Positions 7,075 to 13,584 of a DNA stretch of 19,547 nt are shown here, piece by piece. A program made the translations under genes and the position numbers. Position 1 is the stretch's first letter; every line of letters begins with the position of its first letter. The notes beneath the pieces were generated by a model, which saw only the letters and a program-made list of their open reading frames with translations, was not told the DNA's origin and made no database searches. This DNA is from a bacterium (GTDB lineage: Bacteria > Spirochaetota > UBA4802 > UBA5550): contig JAAENB010000594.1 in assembly GCA_024224995.1 (NCBI GenBank), forward strand, positions 1 through 19,547, written 5' to 3'.

Positions 7075-8688
7075 TCACCAGCGCTGCTTTGAAAAAAAAG
7101 GAAATACCATAAACATTACCAGGAGAATTGATGAAAGCATAATAATAAGCTTATACGCGTATTGATGAATGTATTGCCGGTAATTTTCATAAGAGAATCC
7201 CGCTTCATAAATTACGCCTTTGGAGATATCAATATGCGTAAAAGAAATATAATGAAACATGCCAGTGCGGTCTTTCCGGTAGTTCCTGACGCCCGCTGGA
7301 TTCATGGGAGCAAGATATCGCAGTACTTCTTTTTTTAATACGGTATCCGGAGCGTTGTTCTTCTCGATATGGGAAATAATAACTTTTTGAAAAGGATCAA
7401 AAGCATTGTCCTGCTTTCGCAAATAGCTAACTATGTTTTCCCGGAATTTTTCTTCAGGGATTTTATTAATTTTCTTCTTATTATACCGAATTCTCCAGTT
7501 AAGATCCTGAATGCGATCCAGAATTGATTGTGAAGATACTGTTTTATTTTGTTCCAGGCTGTGTATATATTCTAAAATAGCTTTTTCGTATCCCTTAAAA
7601 TAAGAATGCCCCTCGTTAAAAATCACAGCCAAACGATTGCCGATATCCTCACTGTTGAACGTATTCAGGTTTTTAATTTTTCTCCACATGAGCGTATTTA
7701 ATAATTCTTCTTTTGAGACAAAATCAATATGAATCTTTTTATCGCTGCCGCTCCGGGGAACGATTTCATTTGAAATACTCTCCCCTGTTGCGGAGGAAAA
7801 AGAGGCAATATACCGGATATGGGGCGACTTTTTTGAAGTTTCAAGAGCCAGTATAATATCTTTTTTGCAAAGAGAATCATACGCGTCATCCTTATCCTCA
7901 AAAGAAAAAAAACTGATCCCCTGGAAAACAACCAGCAGGGTAATAAAGCAGATCCCGGTTATTTTTGCCATAACCGTTGTTTTGTCTTTGGTATTATTAA
8001 TATAAATAACTGTCATAACAAAAAAACCGAGAATCGTAAAAAGATCCTGTGTAACCTGGTAGATTCTTCGGTCTAAGATTCCTTCACGACTTAGTATGTT
8101 AGTAACTGCGGGGATTATTATTGTCACGGCAATAGCGCAGGTCATGGAAATTATTGCCGCCCTGTCGCCGGTTTTGGTTATGATCGCTCTCCAGGTACCC
8201 GCGATAAGAACCAGCAAAAGATAGAGTAGTATAACAATAGCGAGAAACCGGCTTATACCGTCGCTATCAAAATCCCAATAGTGAGCGGAAAGATGAAAAA
8301 CCCGCTCCGCCTTCAACGAGACAAACACAAAAACAGCGAATAGCATGGATGATGCGGCATAAAGAACTACCAGTATTATCCTTATTAGCCTGGGTTTTGC
8401 AGTATGGGGAAAATAAAAAAAGAGGAGGAGCAAGTGAATAAACGCGGGAAAAACAAATCCCGCCGTGAGCCAGCGGTGGAAAGCGGCAGCGGGATGATAA
8501 ACGCTTGACGCGATAAAGTACCCAACATAAAATAAACCCAGGAATAAAAAGCCTGCTCCCAGGTGCAATGACGCTTTTGACCTGTTCTTGATTGTAAAAA
8601 AGAAGTATGTCATGGAAAACGTGAAAAACAAGGGAATAAGAGATCCCACAGAGAAAAAATTAAAAAAGATTATGTTTCCGGATTCCAC
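7075..8688 (-). pseudogene. 7TM membrane sensor, frameshifted at the HAMP entry and without output domain
   Basis: The product (about 537 residues from the GTG at 8686-8688) has an N-terminal block of seven membrane helices, an eighth helix (GICFITLLVVFQGISFFSF), a periplasmic sensor region of about 230 residues, and a ninth helix (LIIMLSSILLVMFMVFPFF). In spirochaetes this layout normally continues into HAMP and a cyclase, GGDEF or SpoIIE output. Here it stops at FFSKQRW. The stop comes right after a run of eight T on the minus strand (A8 at 7092-7099); reading one base back gives FKAALVNPVKRLITVIK, the expected HAMP entry, before a stop at 7028-7030. So the gene is frameshifted and also lacks its output domain. 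The upstream TTG at 8751 is rejected: GTG 8688 has GGAAGG nine bases upstream, and the promoter at 8754-8782 starts transcription downstream of the TTG. Confidence 0.75.
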
Positions 8689-8753
8689 CTGTATTATCCT
8701 TCCAAATTGAAATAATACTGTATACCGCAAGAATACGCAGCATATGTTCAAAT

Positions 8754-8782
8754 ATAATAGATTAATTAGCGGAAATAATCAA
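8754..8782 (-). promoter_or_regulatory. Sigma70-like promoter of the 7TM sensor gene
   Basis: On the minus strand TTGATT (8777-8782) and TATTAT (8754-8759) are 17 bases apart. The expected start near 8747 leaves a leader of about 60 nt before the GTG at 8688, which has GGAAGG at 8697-8702. This promoter position is the main argument against the TTG start at 8751. Confidence 0.6.
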
Positions 8783-8918
8783 CAACAAAAAATTTCAAAT
8801 TAACCCCTTTCTTCGGGAGCAGTTTAATTCTTTAGGTAAGCTGCGGCTCTGCATTTCCAGGAGCCGTAAAAGCCGCGATAGTGGCAATTTCTCTTGATTT
8901 AAGATCAAGACCTGGCCG
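8783..8918 (+). other. Intergenic stretch with two mutually exclusive short stems
   Basis: Between the sensor promoter and repeat copy 1 I see no gene. GCGGCT (8843-8848) can pair with AGCCGC (8871-8876), or the shifted CGGCTC (8844-8849) with GAGCCG (8861-8866); the two pairings exclude each other. I recognise no riboswitch class, and the next plus-strand gene starts 350 nt downstream. Confidence 0.3.
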
Positions 8919-9198
8919 GGAAAAAATACGGAAGAAACTTGATAGAGATAGGTCTTTTTCTGTCCGGGGATATTAACCGGAGCCTTTTCTGCTCCCGGGG
9001 TTAAAAACCCCGGGCTACATGACTACACCCCTCCGGGGTATTTCTGGTATGGGACCGAATCGCCCGCAGGGCATTGGTTGACCATTGGTTGATGCTGACC
9101 CAAGACAGAATCGCCCCAGCGGGGCGACGTGTTGTAGCTCGGGGTTTCAACCCCGTGGACAGAGCAGAGCCCCGGTTAAAATCTTCGGGAACAGGCCC
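8919..9198 (+). repeat. Structured 280-nt intergenic repeat, copy 1
   Basis: This segment recurs in the same orientation at 13233-13512, with the same total length. Shared blocks include GGAGCCTTTTCTGCTCC, the hairpin CCCGGGG-TTAAAAA-CCCCGGG (8994-9014), GGCTACATGAC and the 3' part TGTAGCTCGGGGTTTCAACC. Further hairpins sit at 9027-9039 (ACCCC-TCC-GGGGT), 9062-9072 (GCCC-GCA-GGGC), 9112-9126 (CGCCCC-AGC-GGGGCG) and about 9140-9155. In this copy TTAACCGG near 8973 also pairs with CCGGTTAA near 9172 as an outer stem. An 11-bp tandem duplication (CATTGGTTGAC) at 9072-9092 is specific to this copy. I do not recognise a named family; it could be a structured RNA, a non-autonomous mobile element, or a REP-like DNA element. 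Confidence 0.8.
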
Positions 9199-9228
9199 TA
9201 TTAAAAGGAGTTTCTTGAGAGTGATACT

Positions 9229-9507
9229 ATGAACTTCCCAATTTTTGAAGCCTTAATGATAACCTGCTTTGGCCTGGCCTGGCCTTTTTCGATCTGGAAA
9301 TCATATAAAACAGGAGTAAATAAAGGTAAAAGTCTTATTTTCCTGTTTATTATAGATGCCGGCTATTTGTTCGGTCTTGTGCATAAAGTATTCTGGTCGC
9401 CCGATAAAGTAATTATTCTATATATAATTAATTTTATAATGGTTACTTTTGATATTATGCTGTATATCCGAAACCAGCGAAGAGCTGAAACAGATCAGGC
9501 TGTGTGA
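9229..9507 (+). CDS. Small PQ-loop-like membrane protein
   Basis: A 92-residue protein with three membrane helices at about residues 5-23, 34-52 and 60-80. The first ends in the motif FGLAWPFSIWKSYKT, and a basic loop with NKGKSLIFLF follows. This triple-helix unit with W-P in place of P-Q resembles half-transporter PQ-loop/SemiSWEET proteins, a family of small hypothetical proteins I believe is widespread in spirochaetes and Firmicutes. Transport function is not shown by the sequence. GGAG at 9207-9210 is too far (18 bases) from the ATG at 9229 to be ideal; GAGAG nearer the start may serve. Its upstream region is repeat copy 1, so any promoter would lie in or just after that element. It converges on the TOPRIM-like gene. 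Confidence 0.7.
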   Translation: MNFPIFEALMITCFGLAWPFSIWKSYKTGVNKGKSLIFLFIIDAGYLFGLVHKVFWSPDKVIILYIINFIMVTFDIMLYIRNQRRAETDQAV

Positions 9508-9556
9508 ATATTTTTTACGTCTACACACAAACGCCTCTACGGGCCTTTCTGTCCTA

Positions 9557-10183
9557 CTAATTAGCAATTTTTGGACTGAAGTTCTCTATTTCCAGGTAAG
9601 CTCTATTTAAGCTATCTGAATGTAAGACACCTTGTTCTATATTCCAATTCTCTCTAACAAAGGTGGATAAACAGGTATTATAATCAGGACCAATTTGAGC
9701 TGTACTTTTTTTTCTTGGAACAATAGAATCCTTGATATCTTTTTTTCGTGATCTTCTAGCCAGGTTTATTAAAAAAACTTTCGGATCAATAATACTATCA
9801 ACATCTATTGGTATCAAATCAATCTGTATTCCAAGAAATTTTGAAAATGATTTTCTGTCGGCCAGAACCCACGATTCAATTTCTCTAATTGCTACTCGAA
9901 ATAATAAATTGTTATCCTGCTCAAAAGGCAGCCATTCTTTTCGTAATGATGGAGCGCATTCATTCTTATCCAGATCAGTAATTACAATAAATGGTTTATA
10001 TTTTGCAGCTTGATTAAAACCATTTATCTGTTTCTTAATATAGCCAAACCCTCTACTTGCTTTTTTTCTACCTAAATCCGGAAAACATCTATCTACGATT
10101 AGATCTTTCCTTATTTGTTTTATAATAGTCGTTAATACTATTTTGCTGAGATCATCCTCGATAACTATGTTAATTGGTATCAC
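9557..10183 (-). CDS. TOPRIM-like (DUF4276-type) protein, partner of the ATPase
   Basis: This 208-residue protein has the motif order of the TOPRIM-like DUF4276 proteins that accompany OLD-type ATPases: an acidic N-terminal strand NIVIEDD (E9, D10, D11), FIVITDLDKNECAPSL with D70 and D72, and REIESWVLADR with E101 and E103. These acidic positions would hold the metal ions of a nuclease. The start ATG overlaps the ATPase stop by four bases (ATGA, 10180-10183), so the two are translationally coupled and presumably act as a complex. In known AbiL- and PARIS-type systems an ATPase of this kind controls a TOPRIM effector during phage infection. Both genes are visibly richer in A and T than the neighbouring operons, consistent with transfer. 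A defence role is inference; assignment to a particular system needs profile searches. Confidence 0.72.
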   Translation of the reverse strand: MIPINIVIEDDLSKIVLTTIIKQIRKDLIVDRCFPDLGRKKASRGFGYIKKQINGFNQAAKYKPFIVITDLDKNECAPSLRKEWLPFEQDNNLLFRVAIREIESWVLADRKSFSKFLGIQIDLIPIDVDSIIDPKVFLINLARRSRKKDIKDSIVPRKKSTAQIGPDYNTCLSTFVRENWNIEQGVLHSDSLNRAYLEIENFSPKIAN

Positions 10184-11340
10184 TCAAATAGTCCCAGCTG
10201 CTCAATGTTTAATGGTTCCGTATATGGTAATATGGCATCAGCAGGTGTAAAACCACTTTCCAATAGTTTATGAATTTCTCTATTTGCTGATGCTTTCAGC
10301 ACTTTTGTTCCTTCTCGGTCAGGGATAAATAAAAGAACTTCTTCCCCTCCTATTCCTTTATCATCTAATGAATCTGGGCTATGAGTACTAATAAATAATT
10401 GCTGCTTCTTTTTTTTTGACTTGGAAATTCTGTAGATTAATGAAGGAATTTGCTTAACAATTTTTGGATGCAATGAAAGCTCAGGCTCTTCCAATAGCAA
10501 CAAAGAATTTTTCTCAAACAAAGACCATAGAAAACCTATTAATCGCAGAGTTCCATCTGAGAATTGATCTTCTTGTTGTTTTCCTGCATTAGGTCTCCAA
10601 TGTTCATACGTTATTTCTAAATGAGGAATTCCTCTTTCATCTCTTACATCTTTTAATTCTTTAAATTGTGGTACCGCAATTTTTAAAGCCTCCTCAATTT
10701 TTTTCAGCCTTGATTTTCTTGTTGCGGAAGGAGTACGGACAATTCTTTCCAACAAATAAAATCCATACGAATCTTCTTGCTCAGATAAAGTAGTATTAAA
10801 AAAAAGATTTGGATTTCTCAAGAGTTGCGGGACTAAATGTTGATAACTCATTGAATTAAAAAAATTATATATATCTCTGAATTTCACATTTGAATTAATC
10901 TGTTCAAGATATGTTTCAGTAAGTCGCCAATCATCTTCTATATCTTCTTCGTTAGGCCGGTTAAGGATTATTTCATTATTTTCATATACTTTTTCCTTCA
11001 TAATAAGAGAACGCTGTCTGCCTTTCCCTTCATATTTAAAAGCCAGTATGTATTTCCATTTGGTTTTTTCATTAAATGAATTTGAAAAATGAAACTCCAA
11101 TTCAACTCCAGGCTTTTCTCTGGCTGATAAGCATCGAATTTTAGATAATCCACCCCGGTTTTGTAGAGCTTTTTGCAAACCGCCGCCGGGTTTCACAATA
11201 TCCTGCATAAATAAAAATATATCTAAAAAGTTGGATTTTCCGCTTGCATTTGGTCCTACTAAAAAAGTCCTGTTCTGCAAATCAGTTTCTATTGCTTTAA
11301 AATTTTTCCAATTTTGAATTTTAATATGAGTTAATACCAT
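10180..11340 (-). CDS. AAA/ABC-type ATPase (OLD/AbiL-like), predicted phage defence
   Basis: This 386-residue ATPase has a RecF/OLD-like layout (numbering from the GTG two codons upstream): N-terminal strand HIKIQNWKNFKAI, Walker A GPNASGKS (31-38), a central alpha-helical insert (about 85-255), an ABC signature-like FSDGTLRLI (262-270), Walker B LLLLEEPELSLHP (282-294) and the H-loop STHSPD (320-325). All catalytic motifs look intact. It is shorter than full OLD nucleases because the TOPRIM part is a separate downstream protein. The ATG at 11338-11340 is preferred to GTG 11344-11346 because AGGGG lies five to six bases upstream of it. The gene overlaps the TOPRIM-like gene by four bases. Upstream, 130 AT-rich bases hold TTGACA near 11383-11388 (minus) without a good -10. 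RecF itself, SMC or a housekeeping role is unlikely given the partner. Confidence 0.85.
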   Translation of the reverse strand: MVLTHIKIQNWKNFKAIETDLQNRTFLVGPNASGKSNFLDIFLFMQDIVKPGGGLQKALQNRGGLSKIRCLSAREKPGVELEFHFSNSFNEKTKWKYILAFKYEGKGRQRSLIMKEKVYENNEIILNRPNEEDIEDDWRLTETYLEQINSNVKFRDIYNFFNSMSYQHLVPQLLRNPNLFFNTTLSEQEDSYGFYLLERIVRTPSATRKSRLKKIEEALKIAVPQFKELKDVRDERGIPHLEITYEHWRPNAGKQQEDQFSDGTLRLIGFLWSLFEKNSLLLLEEPELSLHPKIVKQIPSLIYRISKSKKKKQQLFISTHSPDSLDDKGIGGEEVLLFIPDREGTKVLKASANREIHKLLESGFTPADAILPYTEPLNIEQLGLFE

Positions 11341-11476
11341 ATGCACCCCTTAATGATTGAATGTAAAATGATGTAAACCTGTCAAAAATCAAGTACATTA
11401 TTATCATTTTTTATAAAAACTTAATTGTGCTTAACAAAAGTGGGGTTGCTCTGACGTTGTCTCTTCCGCATCCAGC

Positions 11477-12562
11477 TCATTGGTTTGAACGGTTGAGTTC
11501 CGGGATAAGATATTCTTTAATAAGCTCTTTTATCGAAGTTAATTCTGCTATTCTAAAGTTGTATACATAGAGGTCGCGTAAATAAGCATTATTCTTTTCA
11601 TAGTAAGAAATGTCCTGTGCTTCTTTAATCACCTGGTAATTGTTTTCCGGCAGGCTGTTTGCTTCCGCAATTTCGCTCAGAACAAACTCATTAGTGTCGT
11701 ACAGGTATTCCAGTAACAGCTTTATATCCCGGTCCTCTATTTCAAATAAAATTGGGATGACGCTTTTTATTAATTGGTCTTCATCGTGTACAAAATATCC
11801 ATACGCGTAATAAGGATTAAGTTTTTTTATATATGGTATGCCGCATCGGTTTAGTTCTGCTTCTATGTCTTCCGTGGCGCTGAGTATTTTTTGTAGATAA
11901 ATATTCGCGTCTATACTGCCGCTCACGGGAACCCATTTGTTTTTATTGTTGAGATACTCCGTTGGCCCCAGGGTCAGCTTATAATCATAGCACGGATTAT
12001 TCTCAAAAACATGGCCGGGATAATAATATCTGCATTTGTTTTCTATTCCGTATTCTATTTCTTTTAGCATGGTATACGTTCCCAGGCTGTATTGATCATA
12101 CTCCAGATCATAGATGCCAATAAGACCGGCAAGGCTGGTTTTTCCGGGATCAAAAAAACTGAGGGCGATTAAGCGGTCCCCGTCATAGACCGTTACTTCA
12201 TGGGTGTCGCAAATGGACTCATCATTTATTCCGTAAATAAAATCATTAAGGGAATAAAAAATAAATCCATGAAACTTTTTTTGAAAACGCTGGTACAGGT
12301 CTTCTTTCTCTTCCGTGAGATTTATCTTTTCTATTTTTACCTGGAAATTATTCTCTACTACTCGGAGGATTTTTTTATGGTTTTTTTTATAGGAAAAATT
12401 TTTCAGAGGAATGCGGACATTTAATATTGACGCGACCTGCTCATCTACACAGAGCATCTGGGCTTTTAAAAAGAAATCGGTGCACCTGAACCATCCCTTC
12501 GCGAGTAATGAATCAAGCCTGGCCTTCACTATTGGCCCGTCTAATATAAAATCAATCAGCAT
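11477..12562 (-). CDS. Arginyl/leucyl-tRNA-protein transferase (ATE/Bpt family)
   Basis: The 361-residue product matches the ATE family, which transfers an amino acid from aminoacyl-tRNA to the N-terminus of proteins, marking them for degradation (N-degron pathway, in the cytoplasm). The N-terminal part has the ring-like pattern KGWFRCTDFFLKAQMLC (Cys27, Cys38) and VRIPLKNFSYKKNHKKILR. The C-terminal GNAT-like domain shows HEVTVYDGDRLIALSFFD, then LIGIYDLEYDQYSLGTYTML and YYYPGHVFENNPCYDYK, the family's hallmark. Bacterial Bpt proteins are around 235 residues; this one has about 110 extra C-terminal residues of unknown role. It starts five bases after the ThyX-like stop, without its own Shine-Dalgarno, so the two genes form an operon. 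No clpS or clpA is nearby. Whether it transfers Arg or Leu, and to which residues, cannot be told. Confidence 0.82.
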   Translation of the reverse strand: MLIDFILDGPIVKARLDSLLAKGWFRCTDFFLKAQMLCVDEQVASILNVRIPLKNFSYKKNHKKILRVVENNFQVKIEKINLTEEKEDLYQRFQKKFHGFIFYSLNDFIYGINDESICDTHEVTVYDGDRLIALSFFDPGKTSLAGLIGIYDLEYDQYSLGTYTMLKEIEYGIENKCRYYYPGHVFENNPCYDYKLTLGPTEYLNNKNKWVPVSGSIDANIYLQKILSATEDIEAELNRCGIPYIKKLNPYYAYGYFVHDEDQLIKSVIPILFEIEDRDIKLLLEYLYDTNEFVLSEIAEANSLPENNYQVIKEAQDISYYEKNNAYLRDLYVYNFRIAELTSIKELIKEYLIPELNRSNQ

Positions 12563-12567
12563 ATGGG

Positions 12568-13128
12568 TTATTCATTAATTCCCTGCCGGTAATTATCCAG
12601 GTCTTCCCGGAAAGCGGCGGTTTTATGATATCCGCATGATTTGTATTCATAACACCAGCCCCGGTATATACAATCGGGCACGCATATTGAATGCAGCTCG
12701 GGTTGTTCTTCTTTTATAACTTCCAGAAAACTCTTCCAGGCATCCTGTGTTTCTTTCGAAGCCTGTGTACACAACCTTTTTCTCGAAATGGCTATAATGG
12801 CCTGCGTATTGGCAAGGATCTCATGTTCCACTGTGTTTGCCTGGGGCAGAGTGTCCCGGTCTGTTTCGGTTCGGTCTGTTCGCTGGGTGCGGACCCAGTG
12901 TTCAATGCCTATTTTATGGCGAACAATATGTACGGAAACCCAATATTTTAAATCGTACCATTTTGCTTTTATAAAGAGCTGCCGAATAGGGGAATGCTCG
13001 CTCAGCAGCAGCCGTCTCTTCCAGCTTGAGGAGGGCTCTTTTGTTCCGGCCTCCCTGTTTATGGTGGTATTGGCCGAATCCGCCACCTCCCGCCAGGTCC
13101 CTTTTGTTCCAAGGTATTTGATTTTCAT
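12568..13128 (-). CDS. Divergent ThyX-like (flavin-dependent thymidylate synthase-type) protein
   Basis: The product (186 residues) resembles a divergent branch of the ThyX family. Numbering from the GTG two codons upstream: EHSPIR at 46-51, HIVRHKIGIEHWVRTQRTDR at 69-88 in place of the classical RHRxxSxNExSxRY motif, then ISRKRLCTQASKET (116-129). A C-terminal cysteine cluster follows: Cys151, Cys155, Cys161 and Cys167 in CVPDCIYRGW and CYEYKSCGYH, a plausible metal site not found in classical ThyX. Classical ThyX makes dTMP from dUMP with FAD and methylene-tetrahydrofolate; the changed motif means dTMP synthesis should not be assumed, and another nucleotide-modifying reaction is possible. 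The ATG at 13126-13128 is preferred over GTG 13132-13134. The first gene of an operon with the ATE-family gene. TTGACT at 13186-13191 and TATAAT or TAATAA near 13164-13171 may be its promoter. Confidence 0.75.
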   Translation of the reverse strand: MKIKYLGTKGTWREVADSANTTINREAGTKEPSSSWKRRLLLSEHSPIRQLFIKAKWYDLKYWVSVHIVRHKIGIEHWVRTQRTDRTETDRDTLPQANTVEHEILANTQAIIAISRKRLCTQASKETQDAWKSFLEVIKEEQPELHSICVPDCIYRGWCYEYKSCGYHKTAAFREDLDNYRQGINE

Positions 13129-13163
13129 AGTCACACCAGATATAATAAATGTCTATTTGACCG

Positions 13164-13191
13164 TTATTATATGATTGGGGAATCAAGTCAA
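13164..13191 (-). promoter_or_regulatory. Possible promoter of the ThyX-like/ATE operon
   Basis: On the minus strand TTGACT (13186-13191) precedes TAATAA (13164-13169) by 16 bases, overlapping TATAAT (13166-13171) at only 14 bases. The position, about 35-40 nt upstream of the start codon, fits. Confidence 0.4.
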
Positions 13192-13232
13192 TAAAAACTC
13201 GTGTTTCCCTGCGGAACCGGTCCGGTCTCAGA

Positions 13233-13512
13233 GGAAAAAATAGGTCAGAAACTGTTTCTAAAAATGGACCTTTTTCTGTTTGGGGAATATTGACCGGAGC
13301 CTTTTCTGCTCCCGGGGTTAAAAACCCCGGGCTACATGACGATGCCCCGCTGGGGCATTATTGCAATGGGCTTGAATCCTATAATAGGTATGGATATTCG
13401 CAGGTGTTGACCCGGGACAAAACCACCCCGGAGGGGTGACGTCATGTAGCTCGGGGTTTCAACCCCGTGAAACAGAGCATGGCCCCGGGATAAAATCTTC
13501 GGAAACAGGCCC
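13233..13512 (+). repeat. Structured 280-nt intergenic repeat, copy 2
   Basis: This is the second copy of the element at 8919-9198, same orientation and length. It keeps the hairpin CCCGGGG-TTAAAAA-CCCCGGG and the flanking GGCTACATGAC, which here pairs perfectly with GTCATGTAGC (13441-13450). Inner hairpins are ATGCCCC-GCT-GGGGCAT (about 13342-13358), CCTA-TAA-TAGG (13378-13388) and CACCCC-GGA-GGGGTG (13424-13438). Compared with copy 1 the sequences of these stems differ but pairing is kept, including A-T to G-C swaps in both partners. It lies between the start of the ThyX-like gene and the end of the symporter gene. Confidence 0.8.
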
Positions 13513-13516
13513 GTAA

Positions 13517-13536
13517 AGACGTTGCACGCAACGTCT
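13517..13536. repeat. Perfect 9-bp palindrome with AC spacer
   Basis: AGACGTTGC-AC-GCAACGTCT is a perfect inverted repeat directly after repeat copy 2 and 49 bp beyond the symporter stop. I believe near-identical AGACGTTGC palindromes occur as dispersed repeats in several phyla. There is no T tract, so it is at best a weak terminator for the symporter gene. Confidence 0.5.
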
Positions 13537-13584
13537 CTGCAACCCGCCCCTTGCACCTTTTCCCTTGATCCTTGTACCTCTTTC

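Noticed and set aside
8689..8751. TTG start of the 7TM sensor
   Set aside because: It lies upstream of the transcription start expected from the promoter at 8754-8782 and lacks a ribosome site, while GTG 8688 has one.
8783..8918. Known riboswitch upstream of the PQ-loop-like gene
   Set aside because: The sequence does not match the conserved cores I know (c-di-GMP, preQ1, fluoride, cobalamin, guanidine), and the distance to the gene is large.
12788..13174. Plus-strand 128-codon open frame
   Set aside because: It is antisense to the ThyX-like gene, which has clear family motifs; composition is atypical for a protein.
13517..13536. Intrinsic terminator of the symporter gene
   Set aside because: The stem is perfect but its two-base loop and the absence of a T tract make it a poor terminator; kept only as a palindrome.
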